Below, in pieces: positions 16,447 to 26,021 of a stretch of DNA of 58,853 nt. Positions within the stretch are counted from its first letter, which is position 1; the number at the start of each line of letters is the position of its first letter. Under the pieces are notes generated by a model. That model ran no database searches, was not told the DNA's origin, and worked only from the letters and a program-made list of their open reading frames with translations. A program made the translations under genes and the position numbers. This stretch comes from an uncultured Bacilli bacterium (lineage in GTDB: Bacteria > Bacillota_I > Bacilli_A > RF39 > UBA660), in contig CAJUIY010000004.1 of NCBI GenBank assembly GCA_910586865.1, forward strand, positions 1 through 58,853, read 5' to 3'.

Positions 16447-17004
16447 ATGAATAAGTTAATTGCGATAGTTGGAATGAGTGGATCAGGAAAAAGTATTGCC
16501 TGTGAGTTTTTCGAAAAAAAAGGATTTCAAAATATATATTTTGGTGGAGTCGTATTAGACGAAGTAAAAAAAAGAGGACTAGAACTCACTCGTCAAAATG
16601 AGAAAATAGTACGTGAGGATTTACGAAAAGAATATGGAATGAGTGCGGTTGCCAATATTTTACTTCCCAAAATCAAAAAAACGTTAGAAGAAAAAGATAC
16701 CGTTTTAGATGGACTTTATTCTTGGGATGAGTATCTCGTCTTAAAAAAAGAATTTGAAGAGTTAAAAGTAATTGCCATCCTTGCCGATAAAGAGGTTAGG
16801 TATCATAGAGTAGGAAAAAGAAAAGTAAGACCTTTAAATCAAGAAGAAATTGTAAAAAGAGATTACTCGGAGATTGAAAACTTAGCAAAAGGTGGTCCTA
16901 TCGCAATAGCGGACTACTATGTTCATAATAATGATAAAACAATCGAAGAATATGAAAAAGAGCTTGAGAAAATCATAAAAAAAATAGACAAAGGAGAAAT
17001 GTAG
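16447..17004 (+). CDS. P-loop nucleotide kinase-like protein (UPF0200/CoaE-like)
   Basis: 185-aa AAA/NMP-kinase-fold protein. It has Walker A GMSGSGKS at residues 9-16, DGLYSWDEY as a probable Walker B-like/substrate segment near 91-99, and an Arg-rich lid (RYHRVGKRKVRP) near 117-128. Overall it resembles UPF0200 kinase-like proteins, best known in archaea, more than true dephospho-CoA kinase. Its substrate is unknown. Sharing the alanine T-box transcript and lying 1 base before alaS suggests a function tied to translation or tRNA metabolism (inference). It starts at ATG 16447 after GAGAGGAT. Confidence 0.75.
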   Translation: MNKLIAIVGMSGSGKSIACEFFEKKGFQNIYFGGVVLDEVKKRGLELTRQNEKIVREDLRKEYGMSAVANILLPKIKKTLEEKDTVLDGLYSWDEYLVLKKEFEELKVIAILADKEVRYHRVGKRKVRPLNQEEIVKRDYSEIENLAKGGPIAIADYYVHNNDKTIEEYEKELEKIIKKIDKGEM

Positions 17005-17005
17005 T

Positions 17006-19696
17006 ATGAGAAAAATGACAAGTAATGAAATCAGAAAGATGTGGTTAAAATACTTTGAAGAAAATGGACATAGAGTAATTCCTTCGGCACCACTTGTTCC
17101 GATTGATGATGATAGCCTATTATTTATTAATGCTGGCGTAACTCCACTGAAAAAATATTTTGATGGAACGGTTGTACCAGAAGCCAAAAGAATGACGAGT
17201 ATTCAAAAATGTATTCGTACCACCGATATAGAGAATGTAGGGCTTACCAAAAGACATCAAACTTTCTTTGAAATGATGGGAAATTTTTCTATTGGTGATT
17301 ATTTTAAAGAAGAAGCGATTGAATTTGCTTATCATTTACTTACAGATAGAGATTATTTTGCGATTCCAAAAGATTTGTTATATGTAACCGTTTATCCCAA
17401 CGATGAGGAAACATATCATAAATGGTTAAAGATGGGGATTTCTGATAGTCATATTATCAAATTAGAAGAAAACTTCTGGGAAATAGGAGAAGGACCATGT
17501 GGGCCAGATTCTGAAATTTTCTTTGATCGTGGAGAAAAATATGATAAAGAGGGAGATGCCTTTGAAAAATTCCAAAAAGATGAAGAACAAGAAAGATATG
17601 TAGAGATATGGAATAATGTGTTTTCTCAGTTTAACTCGAAAAAAGGAGTTCCTCGTAAAAATTATAAAGAACTACCAAATAAGAATATCGATACGGGAGC
17701 AGGGCTAGAAAGATGGGCTTGTATTTTTCAAGGTGTGGATTCGAACTTTGATACGGATTTATTTACACCTATTATCAAACATATAGAGGAATTAACCGGT
17801 ATTTTATATGATTCCCAAAAAGAATTTAAAATCATTGCCGATCATATTCGGACCATTACTTTCGCTCTAGCAGATGGAGCGACGTTTGAAAATGTGGGCA
17901 GAGGCTATGTCTTAAGAAGACTTTTAAGACGTAGTATTCGGATGGGAAGAGAGTTAAACTTGAAGGACGAATTCTTGTACAAATTAGTATCTGATGTGGT
18001 GGATATCATGGGAGAATTCTATCAAAACTTAGTAGAAAAAAGACCTTTTATTGAAACCGAAGTGTTAGAAGAAGAAAGATTATTTTTAAAAACGTTAGAT
18101 GCGGGAGAAAAAAGATTAAGAGAATTAATGAAAAATTCTCCTGATAAAATAATAAGTGGAGAAGATACGTTTAAACTATACGATACTTATGGCTTTCCAT
18201 TTGAACTTACCTTAGAGTATTTAGAAGAAGCAGGCTTCACAACGGATAAAGAAGAGTTTATGAAATATATGAATATGCAGAAAATGCTTGCCAAGAAAAA
18301 TGCCAGAAATAAAACTGCTATGGCTGAACAAAAGAAAGTGTTATTAGATTTTAAAAAAGAATCCAAATTTGTATATGGTATCTATCGGTTAAAAAGTAAT
18401 GTTTTGGCAATATTTTCGAAAGATTCTTTATTAAAAAGTACCAATAAAGATACTTATATTGCTTTAAAAAAGACTTGTTTTTATGCAGAAAGTGGAGGAC
18501 AAGTGAGTGATACGGGAATTATTACATCGAAAAACTTTAAAGCGAGAGTAGTCGATGTCTTTAAAGGGCCTAATGGACAACACATTCATAAAGTAAGACT
18601 TTTAGATGGTGTGATTTCTGAAAATGATGATTGTGAAATTATCGTAGATAAAGATCGACGTAAAAAAATAGAAGCCAATCACTCTAGTGTTCATCTTTTA
18701 CAATTGGCTTTAAAGAATGTCATATCCGATAGTATCAAACAAGCAGGTAGCTATGTAGATGATGAAAAGTTAAGGTTTGATTTTACGTATTCAAAAAGAA
18801 TAATGGATGAAGAAATAGTAAAAGTGGAGGAATACGTCAATAATGAGATTAAGGCAGGACACATTGTATCAACAGAAGTAATGCCAATTAAAAAGGCAAA
18901 AGAACTTGGTGCAATTGCTTTATTTTCGGAAAAGTATGGTGATACGGTTCGTGTTGTGAAAATGGGCAAATCCATGGAGTTATGTGGTGGTACTCATGTT
19001 AGCAATACCAAAGATATTCATTCTTTTGCGATTTATAATATCGAATCCAAGGGAAGTAATGTTTACCGAATCGAAGCAGCTACTTCTACGAAAATTGATC
19101 AAGCTTTATTTGATGTGATTAAGCCTTATAACGATGAGATGATTAAATTATTAATGAAAGCCAAGGAAACAATTGCTAGCGCAAGACGAGAAAAGCTAGA
19201 ACTTGATTTTGATGTGGATATTGACAATTCCAAACCAACTTCTTATAAAGATATTATCTTTAATAAAAATGAACTTCAATATGTTCAAAAAGAGGTAAAA
19301 GATTTAGAGAAAAAGTACCAAGATTTAAGACTGAAAAAAACATTAGAAAACTTAGATTCTTATAAAGAAAGAATAGAAGAGATTTGTCATATTAAAACAT
19401 TAATCATGCGAGTAGAAAATATGGATAATTCGGTTTTAAAAAGTATATGTGACTCCTTAATAGAACAAATGGGACAAGGTTTTATTTTCTTTGCGAATGT
19501 AGTAGGGGAGAATGTTCAGTTTATCGCAAGAAGTTCTTGTTCTGTTAATGCTGGATTTATCGTAAAACAAGCTTCCATCGAATCTTTAGGAAACGGTGGA
19601 GGAAGTGCTCACTTTGCTCAAGGAGGCGGTAAGACAGTTGATAAATTAGATGTGATTTTTACCTATGTAAGAAAAGAGATAGCCAATGCCCAATAA
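17006..19696 (+). CDS. alaS: Alanyl-tRNA synthetase
   Basis: Charges tRNA-Ala and edits Ser/Gly mischarging. The 896-aa protein has the full order. The class II catalytic core has FINAGVTPLK and HQTFFEMMGNFSIGDYFK. The tRNA-recognition helices contain GRGYVLRRLLRRSIRMGREL. The editing domain has the HxxxH metal motif in NHSSVHLLQ and CGGTHVSNT with the metal-binding Cys. A coiled-coil and a C-Ala domain ending near GGGSAHFAQGGG complete it. All editing ligands are present. It starts at ATG 17006 (an in-frame ATG at 17015 is possible) behind AAAGGAG. It is cotranscribed with the kinase-like gene under the T-box and overlaps holA by 11 bases. Confidence 0.97.
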   Translation: MRKMTSNEIRKMWLKYFEENGHRVIPSAPLVPIDDDSLLFINAGVTPLKKYFDGTVVPEAKRMTSIQKCIRTTDIENVGLTKRHQTFFEMMGNFSIGDYFKEEAIEFAYHLLTDRDYFAIPKDLLYVTVYPNDEETYHKWLKMGISDSHIIKLEENFWEIGEGPCGPDSEIFFDRGEKYDKEGDAFEKFQKDEEQERYVEIWNNVFSQFNSKKGVPRKNYKELPNKNIDTGAGLERWACIFQGVDSNFDTDLFTPIIKHIEELTGILYDSQKEFKIIADHIRTITFALADGATFENVGRGYVLRRLLRRSIRMGRELNLKDEFLYKLVSDVVDIMGEFYQNLVEKRPFIETEVLEEERLFLKTLDAGEKRLRELMKNSPDKIISGEDTFKLYDTYGFPFELTLEYLEEAGFTTDKEEFMKYMNMQKMLAKKNARNKTAMAEQKKVLLDFKKESKFVYGIYRLKSNVLAIFSKDSLLKSTNKDTYIALKKTCFYAESGGQVSDTGIITSKNFKARVVDVFKGPNGQHIHKVRLLDGVISENDDCEIIVDKDRRKKIEANHSSVHLLQLALKNVISDSIKQAGSYVDDEKLRFDFTYSKRIMDEEIVKVEEYVNNEIKAGHIVSTEVMPIKKAKELGAIALFSEKYGDTVRVVKMGKSMELCGGTHVSNTKDIHSFAIYNIESKGSNVYRIEAATSTKIDQALFDVIKPYNDEMIKLLMKAKETIASARREKLELDFDVDIDNSKPTSYKDIIFNKNELQYVQKEVKDLEKKYQDLRLKKTLENLDSYKERIEEICHIKTLIMRVENMDNSVLKSICDSLIEQMGQGFIFFANVVGENVQFIARSSCSVNAGFIVKQASIESLGNGGGSAHFAQGGGKTVDKLDVIFTYVRKEIANAQ

Positions 19697-20618
19697 TTAT
19701 TTGATTGAAAACGAATCTTTCACTATGATTCAGAAGGAAGTAGAAAGTATTATCACTAGTAGAGGTTTTCAAGAAGCGACAAGAAGTGTTTACGATATCG
19801 AAGAGAATCCTTTGGAAAATGCGTTAGAAGATTTAGATACCTATTCTCTTTTTGGAGATAAGAAAGTAATCATCATCAAAAATCTTTTTTTAGAGAAAAA
19901 GGAACAGGATTTGGAAAGATTACTAAAATATATCAGTCACGAAAGTGAGAACAATCTTCTTTTTATGATAGCAGAGAAAGTAGACAGCAGGCTTGCTCTT
20001 TCCAAAAGATTAATGAAAAATAAGAATGTTACCTATATCAAGAAAGAAGTAGATTTAATAAAATATATTCAAGAAAAACTAAATACTTACAAAATCGATT
20101 TTGCCTCCATTCGTCTATTAATAGAAAAATGTCAGGAAGATATTACTAGAATTGATTCCGAATGTGAGAAATTAATGATTTATAAAATAGATAGCAAGCA
20201 AATAACGAAAGAGGATATTGAAACACTTGTTGTCAAGAAACTAAAAGATTCGAGTGAGGTTCTATTTTCTCTAACGAATGCCCTACTAGAAAGAAATAAG
20301 AAAAAATCCTTAAAGATATATCAAGAGTTAGAAGAGTACCATTTAGATATCAACTCGATTATTGGACTATTAGCTTCTCAGTTAAAACTAATATCGCAAA
20401 TCAAAGTTTTAAAGGGAGAAGGTCTAAATAATGTAGAAATCCAAGAAAAATTAAAGTTAAAATCTCTATATCAAATTAAGAAATTAAGTGAATATACAAC
20501 CTATCGTCTTGAAGAAATAGGGAATATGATTCATTTACTTAGTGACTTAGATTTCAAAATCAAAAGTGGTAGAATGGATGTAGAGCATGCACTTATTCTA
20601 TTTATCGTGAGTCTTTAA
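19686..20618 (+). CDS. holA: DNA polymerase III subunit delta
   Basis: Clamp-loader subunit that opens the beta clamp. The 310-aa length is close to the family's ~330-345. The N-terminal degenerate AAA-like region shows the family pattern around LEDLDTYSLFGDKKVIIIKN (near residues 48-67). The C-terminal collar has LLASQLKLISQIKVLKGEG and YQIKKLSEY, followed by LSDLDFKIKSGRMDVEHAL, a very typical HolA ending. It starts inside the alaS 3' end (11-base overlap), implying translational coupling and shared T-box control. rpsT, which often follows holA in Firmicutes, is absent here. Confidence 0.9.
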   Translation: MPNNYLIENESFTMIQKEVESIITSRGFQEATRSVYDIEENPLENALEDLDTYSLFGDKKVIIIKNLFLEKKEQDLERLLKYISHESENNLLFMIAEKVDSRLALSKRLMKNKNVTYIKKEVDLIKYIQEKLNTYKIDFASIRLLIEKCQEDITRIDSECEKLMIYKIDSKQITKEDIETLVVKKLKDSSEVLFSLTNALLERNKKKSLKIYQELEEYHLDINSIIGLLASQLKLISQIKVLKGEGLNNVEIQEKLKLKSLYQIKKLSEYTTYRLEEIGNMIHLLSDLDFKIKSGRMDVEHALILFIVSL

Positions 20619-20640
20619 CCATTTCATTGGTTTCTTTTTA
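20617..20640 (+). terminator. Weak terminator overlapping the holA stop
   Basis: AACCA (20617-20621) pairs with TGGTT (20628-20632), followed by a T-rich stretch. The five-base stem is short, so the strength is doubtful. Confidence 0.4.
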
Positions 20641-20653
20641 GGGGGGGAAGAAT

Positions 20654-22801
20654 ATGCAAAAAAGAAATATCTATCAGCTAATAAAATTATTTTTAGTAAA
20701 AGAAGAGGAGGATAGTTATATTGTTCAGGAGAGGTACAAGGGTTATTTAGACAAAATAATTGATGCAGAATTATTTTTTGAGTATCAAACTGATAAAGAA
20801 AACTATGATTTTTATACAGTAGATCAATTAGATTGCTTTATAAAATCATCCTATAAAAAGTTAAAAATAAAAAAACTAGTAAAAGAAATAACTTCTTATA
20901 TTGATAAAAAGGAAAAAATTCCTGATTATGTTGAAAAATTAAAAGTGATATATCATCATCTTCAGAATGGAACACTAACAAAAGAATTAACGAGTCCCTT
21001 TTATAATGAAATATTAAATGAACAACAAAATTCTTATGTCAGTAGGCAAAGAAGCTATATGATTCATCAATTGGTAACGAAAACACTACCTCTTACGAAA
21101 AAGAAAGAGGAGAATCTGAAAATTGGGATTTGTTTGTTAGAGAAATTAGAATCTCTAGAGCATCAGGATTATGATAATCTAGGGGTGACAAGAGAATATT
21201 TACAAGCGGAATGTTTAAAAGTTCATACAAGACTTTCTTTTACAAAAAGACTACAAAGAACGTATTTATTAACAGAAGAAGATTATCAATATTTGGATTC
21301 TCTATTTTTAGAAGGTCAACTCACTAAGGAAAAAGTGAAAGATAGATATCCCAAGTTTGATAAAAGACAATGTAACATGATTTGTAATAAGTATCGTCAA
21401 ATTCTTCTTGGCTTGATAGAACAAACCGAAACAGAGAAAGACTATAAAATAAGAGTAAATGTAGGATATCGAGTAAGTCATGTAAAATTTTATGATTTTA
21501 ATACACATTATGCAAATGTAATCGATTTTATATCTTGCTTAGATGATAAGGAAATTGATACGCTTCTAAATCAGTATGAAAAAGTAGCCCCTCTTTTTAA
21601 ATTATTGCCTTTAGTAGATTTGATATCAGAATTTTCAATGGAAGATTTTAAAAGAATTGTACTACATTATCCAAGAATCGAAGAAACCTTCGTTGCGAAA
21701 GGTATCCCCTTAAAAGCATCTTCTTTCAATATGGTAATGGATCATTTTGCCACGGTTTTAAGATTATCAAAAATTCATGTCTCTGTTAATCCCTATGTTG
21801 TGGCGGTATTGAAAGAAGAAGGGGTAGAAAAAATCATTCATAGTGAGGGAGACTTAAATTCTTATATCAATGCCTATTTTGGTATGTTAAAAAGAGGCAT
21901 TAATACGATAGCACCTATCCACGGAGAATATCAAAACTATGTTTATGAAAGTGGAAACATCGATAGTGAACGACTATTCATTGGACTAAATTGTTTGAAT
22001 AGTTGTATTAATCCTAATGAACCAGGGGAGGAAGCTTATAATCAAGCTCTTACCAAAAAAAATTCCGATGTAATTGTAATAAAAGACAAAAATACAAATC
22101 AATTTGTGGCAAGAACTTTGCTTTTTAGAAGAAATAATTATATTGTAATGGCCCCTATTATGGGAGTCGAAGGCAGAAGAAATCTTACTTTTTATCATAA
22201 AGATTTTCTTTCAAAAATCAGTAATCAGTTATTATCATCTGCGAAAGAGGCAAACGATTGTTTAGAGTATATATTTTTAACTGCCTATGATGAAAAACTA
22301 AAAGATTTTCCTCTCATTAGGAATGAGAGGTTAGAAAATGGATTTCCTCATAGTGATTTAGAAAGAACGGCTTATCTGATAGGCAGTTTGTATGAGAAAG
22401 AAGAGCAGCCTAATTTAAAAAAAAGAATGGTAAGTCCAGTAGCTTTATATAGTAGTCGTCGTGAAAAAGTACGAGTGAAAAGTTCAAATTATCAAGAAGA
22501 TATTAGAAGAATAAAAGCTCTAGAAATTATATCAGAAAAGCATCCAAAGCAAAAAGAGAGTCTTATCGAAGAATTTCATTCTCTTTCAGATGCTAATTTT
22601 GATGAAGTCTACATTGGCCAAGATTGGTATATTGCATTAAAAGATAATCATCTTCTATCAAAAGGAATTTTTAAAACCTCCGATATCAGGCAACAAGAAG
22701 AAATGAGAGCAGTGGAAGAGAATCTATTATTCAATAATAAGAACTCTATTGATTGCAAAAAGGAAGAAAATCTTTTCCCAAAAATAAAAAGAAAGAAATA
22801 A
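20654..22801 (+). CDS. Hypothetical protein, 715 aa
   Basis: Not recognised. Large, soluble and lysine-rich, without signal peptide or membrane helices. The first 200 residues look helical and charged. A middle mixed region (about 210-300) includes a Cys/Lys-rich helix. From about 380 the sequence is more globular, with IHGEYQNYVYESGNIDSERLFIG-like segments and LFRRNNYIVMAPIMGVEGRRNLTF, suggesting a folded enzymatic or nuclease-like domain that I cannot name. It starts at ATG 20654 behind a run of seven G residues, an unusually G-rich ribosome site. It follows holA, possibly partly cotranscribed. Confidence 0.75.
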   Translation: MQKRNIYQLIKLFLVKEEEDSYIVQERYKGYLDKIIDAELFFEYQTDKENYDFYTVDQLDCFIKSSYKKLKIKKLVKEITSYIDKKEKIPDYVEKLKVIYHHLQNGTLTKELTSPFYNEILNEQQNSYVSRQRSYMIHQLVTKTLPLTKKKEENLKIGICLLEKLESLEHQDYDNLGVTREYLQAECLKVHTRLSFTKRLQRTYLLTEEDYQYLDSLFLEGQLTKEKVKDRYPKFDKRQCNMICNKYRQILLGLIEQTETEKDYKIRVNVGYRVSHVKFYDFNTHYANVIDFISCLDDKEIDTLLNQYEKVAPLFKLLPLVDLISEFSMEDFKRIVLHYPRIEETFVAKGIPLKASSFNMVMDHFATVLRLSKIHVSVNPYVVAVLKEEGVEKIIHSEGDLNSYINAYFGMLKRGINTIAPIHGEYQNYVYESGNIDSERLFIGLNCLNSCINPNEPGEEAYNQALTKKNSDVIVIKDKNTNQFVARTLLFRRNNYIVMAPIMGVEGRRNLTFYHKDFLSKISNQLLSSAKEANDCLEYIFLTAYDEKLKDFPLIRNERLENGFPHSDLERTAYLIGSLYEKEEQPNLKKRMVSPVALYSSRREKVRVKSSNYQEDIRRIKALEIISEKHPKQKESLIEEFHSLSDANFDEVYIGQDWYIALKDNHLLSKGIFKTSDIRQQEEMRAVEENLLFNNKNSIDCKKEENLFPKIKRKK

Positions 22802-22986
22802 TAGAAAATAAGTTTTAAAAATAGGAATAAAAATACAACCATTTTGTTTGATTGTACTTTTCTTTCCTTTCTATTGGCTACTTGATTATTGAATAAATTT
22901 CAACTATGTTTTTCGTCAAACATACTAACATTTAATAGAATTAAATACTACTTGTCATTTTAATGAAAAAAATTCTTCATTGATAA

Positions 22987-23015
22987 TAGACATCTGATTG
23001 ATCCTTTGTTATAAT
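22987..23015 (+). promoter_or_regulatory. Sigma-A promoter of the TasA-like gene
   Basis: TAGACA at 22987-22992, 17-base spacer, TATAAT at 23010-23015. The start codon is 35 bases further on. The rest of 22802-23049 is AT-rich, with no gene I can support. Confidence 0.75.
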
Positions 23016-23049
23016 TATCTTAATATGATAATAAGGTAAGTGATATTTT

Positions 23050-23718
23050 ATGAGTCGTAAATCTATTAGATTAAAAAGAAAAATCCAAGTAGAAAAAGAA
23101 CCAGAAAAAGAAGAAAAGAATTTAGAAGGTGTTCAAGTAGCCCTTTCGAAAGCCGTTTCTAGAGAAGTAAAACATAGTATTTTATCTATCTTTTTAGTAG
23201 TGATTGTCATATTATCTTCTTCTTTTGCGATTTTTACATCGATACAAAAGAGTGAAAATTATAATTCGATTACTGTGGGTATTTTAAAGATTGATTTTTC
23301 ACAAGATACTGCCAATACTCTTAATTTAAATGGAGCTTATCCAACCCCTGATGTGAATGGTTTAGAAACAGAAGGGTATTCTTTTAAGATATCCAATACA
23401 GGTAACTTAAATGCCCAATATAAAATTAGGATAGTGGATGATACGGAAATGATTCATGAAGATGGTTGTGCTTCTAATCTATTAGACAAATCGAAAATAA
23501 AAGTCAGTATCAATGATGGTGCTCCCTTTCTTTTAGATTCCAAAGCTACTTCTGACTATGTAGTGGAACTAGCAACTCTTGCACCAAGTAACTATAAAGA
23601 TTATACTGTTAAAATATGGATTGATGAAAATGCAGGTAATGAAGTATTAGGAAAACATTATCATGGTAAAATTATTGTAGATAGTGTTAATCTAAGTACA
23701 CAAGATGAGACAGTATAA
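23050..23718 (+). CDS. Membrane-anchored TasA/camelysin-like protein, 222 aa
   Basis: A Lys/Arg-rich cytoplasmic N-terminus (about 1-40) is followed by one hydrophobic helix (about 43-63) and an extracellular beta-rich domain. The segment just after the helix (SITVGILKIDF) and the later YSFKISNTGNLNAQYKIRI resemble the N-terminal strand and the 'NTGNL/T' strand of TasA/CalY-type proteins. No downstream SipW-type signal peptidase is present here, and the long basic N-terminus differs from classical CalY. The protein could be a small surface-fibre or anchoring protein; this is inference. It has its own promoter and terminator, so it is monocistronic. Confidence 0.6.
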   Translation: MSRKSIRLKRKIQVEKEPEKEEKNLEGVQVALSKAVSREVKHSILSIFLVVIVILSSSFAIFTSIQKSENYNSITVGILKIDFSQDTANTLNLNGAYPTPDVNGLETEGYSFKISNTGNLNAQYKIRIVDDTEMIHEDGCASNLLDKSKIKVSINDGAPFLLDSKATSDYVVELATLAPSNYKDYTVKIWIDENAGNEVLGKHYHGKIIVDSVNLSTQDETV

Positions 23719-23732
23719 ATAGAAATGGATAG

Positions 23733-23760
23733 AAAAGGACTTTTGCTAGTTCTTTTTCTT
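23733..23760 (+). terminator. Terminator after the TasA-like gene
   Basis: AAAAGGACT (23733-23741) pairs with AGTTCTTTT (23748-23756) through nine pairs including one G-T, with a 6-base loop and a T-rich tail. Confidence 0.7.
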
Positions 23761-23845
23761 TTACAATTACCCCATATCAAAACTTTGTTCAAAATAGTAT
23801 ACAAATACCTTAGTTGATGATAAAATATTCATGGAGTGATGTAAA

Positions 23846-24403
23846 ATGTATGACTATATAATAGGTAAAGTAATGGATATTTCGAGTAATTCGATTACGG
23901 TAGAAAACAATAATATTGGTTACTTAGTTTATGTTTCGAATCCTTACTTTTATCAAGAAGGAATCGAATACAAGGTTTATCTCTATCAACAAATAAAAGA
24001 AGATGAAAATACCCTTTTTGGATTTAAAAATAAAGAAGAAAAAGATTTATTTTTAAAATTAATCAGTGTAAAAGGATTAGGTTGTAAAATGGCACTTCCT
24101 ATTTTTGCAGCAGCAACACCAAGTGCAGTGATGGATGCGATTGAAAGAGAAAATATTTTATATTTGAAAAAGTTTCCTAAAATTGGAGATAAAGTAGCAA
24201 GACAAATCATCCTTGATTTAAAAGGAAAATTAAATATGACGGACAATAATATAAGTGAAAGTAGTAATAGTGAGGAATTAAAAGAGGTATTAAAAGGATT
24301 AGGATATAAAGAAAAAGAAATCGTAGGGGTTGTAAAACAAGTCGACTTATCCTTACCAATTGAAGCTCAAATTAAAGAAGCTCTTCAACTATTATTAAAG
24401 TAA
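23846..24403 (+). CDS. ruvA: Holliday junction branch migration protein RuvA
   Basis: Binds four-way junctions and loads RuvB in recombinational repair. The 185-aa protein shows an OB-fold domain I (YIIGKVMDISSNSITVENNNIGY), helix-hairpin-helix domain II (LISVKGLGCKMAL and FPKIGDKVARQIILDLKGK) and a short domain III after a Ser/Asn linker (about 140-185) that contacts RuvB. It starts at ATG 23846 after GGAGTGATG. It lies 12 bases ahead of ruvB, the classical ruvAB pair. Confidence 0.95.
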   Translation: MYDYIIGKVMDISSNSITVENNNIGYLVYVSNPYFYQEGIEYKVYLYQQIKEDENTLFGFKNKEEKDLFLKLISVKGLGCKMALPIFAAATPSAVMDAIERENILYLKKFPKIGDKVARQIILDLKGKLNMTDNNISESSNSEELKEVLKGLGYKEKEIVGVVKQVDLSLPIEAQIKEALQLLLK

Positions 24404-24415
24404 TGGAGGTAGTTT

Positions 24416-25432
24416 GTGGAAGAAAGTATCGTTAGAAATGTAGATGTAAAAGATGATGGTGTTCTAGATAATTCCATTCGACCAGAAGTCATTGATGAAT
24501 ATATTGGACAAACGGATGTAAAAGAAAACATTAAAGTGTTTATTGAAGCTGCTAAAATGAGACAGGAGGCTCTAGACCATGTCTTATTATATGGACCTCC
24601 TGGACTTGGAAAAACAACATTAGCTTTTATTATAGCCAATGAAATGGGAACTTCTATCAAAACAGCCAGTGGACCTAGTATTGAAAAGTCAGGCGATTTG
24701 GCAGCGGTGTTATCTACACTAGAGGCAGGAGATGTTTTATTTATTGATGAAATTCATAGAATGCCTAAATTTATTGAAGAAATACTATATCCTGCGATGG
24801 AGGATTTTACGCTAGATATTATTATCGGTGGAGAGGGAAGTAGTCGAAGTATTAAAATTGATTTACCTCCATTTACCCTAGTGGGTGCTACAACAAGAGC
24901 AGGAGATTTAACCTCTCCGTTAAGAGATCGTTTTGGAATCATTGCTAAGTTACAATTTTATACCGATGAAGAGTTAACAAGAATTATTAAAAGATCGGCT
25001 AGAGTATTAGAAGTTGAAATAGAAGAGGAAGCAGCCTTAGAACTTGCAAAAAGAAGTAGAGGAACTCCAAGAATTGCCAATCGTTTATTAAAAAGGGTAA
25101 GAGACTTTGCTTTGGTGGAAGGAGATGGCATTATTGATAAAGAAATTACTAGAAAAGCTTTAGGAAGACTTAAAGTAGATGATAGTGGCTTAGATGATGT
25201 GGATCGACAGCTTCTTTCTACTATTATCAAAAAATTCAATGGTGGCCCTGTTGGAGTAGAAGCAATAGCTAGTGCAATTGGGGAAGAAGTGACAACCATA
25301 GAAGATGTTTGTGAACCTTATCTATTACAAAATGGATTTATCAAAAGAACATCACGTGGTAGAGTAGCAACAGAAAGGGCCTATGAAGTATTAAAGATAA
25401 GTTATCAAGAAAGTGTGTTTAAGGAGGATTAG
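24416..25432 (+). CDS. ruvB: Holliday junction helicase RuvB
   Basis: AAA+ ATPase motor of branch migration. The 338-aa length is standard. Walker A is GPPGLGKTTLA (near residue 61), Walker B is LFIDEIHRM, sensor 1 lies in VGATTRAGDLTSPLRDRFG with the arginine finger, and the C-terminal winged-helix domain has NGFIKRTSRGRVATERAYE. The start is GTG 24416 behind TGGAGGT. It ends immediately before the next ATG, so it is cotranscribed with the thymidylate-kinase-like gene. Confidence 0.97.
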   Translation: MEESIVRNVDVKDDGVLDNSIRPEVIDEYIGQTDVKENIKVFIEAAKMRQEALDHVLLYGPPGLGKTTLAFIIANEMGTSIKTASGPSIEKSGDLAAVLSTLEAGDVLFIDEIHRMPKFIEEILYPAMEDFTLDIIIGGEGSSRSIKIDLPPFTLVGATTRAGDLTSPLRDRFGIIAKLQFYTDEELTRIIKRSARVLEVEIEEEAALELAKRSRGTPRIANRLLKRVRDFALVEGDGIIDKEITRKALGRLKVDDSGLDDVDRQLLSTIIKKFNGGPVGVEAIASAIGEEVTTIEDVCEPYLLQNGFIKRTSRGRVATERAYEVLKISYQESVFKED

Positions 25433-25993
25433 ATGGAAAAATCAAAGATTATTATAGTAGAAGGTCCTCAAGGTACAGGAAAAACAACACTTACCAATTA
25501 TTTAAGAGAAAATATTCCTGGCTCTAATCTTTATCGTCTTCATGGACAAAAAGATAAGTCTTCTAGTGGTAAAATATTAAGTGAAAAAATTTATATGGCA
25601 TTAATGGAATATTTACAAAAGATGCAAGAAATTCCAATGGATTTAATATTTGATCGCACTTTTTTTACGGAAGAAGTATATGCTCGATTAGGATATAAAG
25701 AATATCAGTTTACCGATATCTATGAAAAGTTGGTAAATCGATTAGAAAAGTTGGATAGCGATATCTACTTCATAGTTCTTTATTTAGAAGAGGTAAAAAA
25801 CTATGAGAAAAGATTAAAAAGAGAGCATCATAATTATCAATCTTTTAGTGTGGAAAATAGTAGGAATCAACAAGAAAAATATTTAGAGATGGCGAAAGAG
25901 TTAGAAGATAGTAAGATTCATGTGATAACACTTGCGATGGATGATTTCGAAAAGTCTTATCAAAAGATTAATGAATTATTTGAAATAAAGTAG
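25433..25993 (+). CDS. Thymidylate kinase-like P-loop protein
   Basis: 186-aa P-loop kinase-like protein. Walker A is EGPQGTGKTT (residues 9-18). An LIFDRTFFTEEVYARLGY segment (about 64-81) corresponds to the DR motif of thymidylate and deoxynucleoside kinases. A lid-like region with RLKREHH (about 123-129) and a C-terminal helix follow. It could phosphorylate a nucleotide, but the canonical Tmk TYREPGG motif is absent, so I do not assign tmk. It starts directly after the ruvB stop, with GGAGG overlapping the end of ruvB. Confidence 0.7.
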   Translation: MEKSKIIIVEGPQGTGKTTLTNYLRENIPGSNLYRLHGQKDKSSSGKILSEKIYMALMEYLQKMQEIPMDLIFDRTFFTEEVYARLGYKEYQFTDIYEKLVNRLEKLDSDIYFIVLYLEEVKNYEKRLKREHHNYQSFSVENSRNQQEKYLEMAKELEDSKIHVITLAMDDFEKSYQKINELFEIK

Positions 25994-26021
25994 ATAAAAA
26001 AATAGAAAGTAGGGGAGTATT

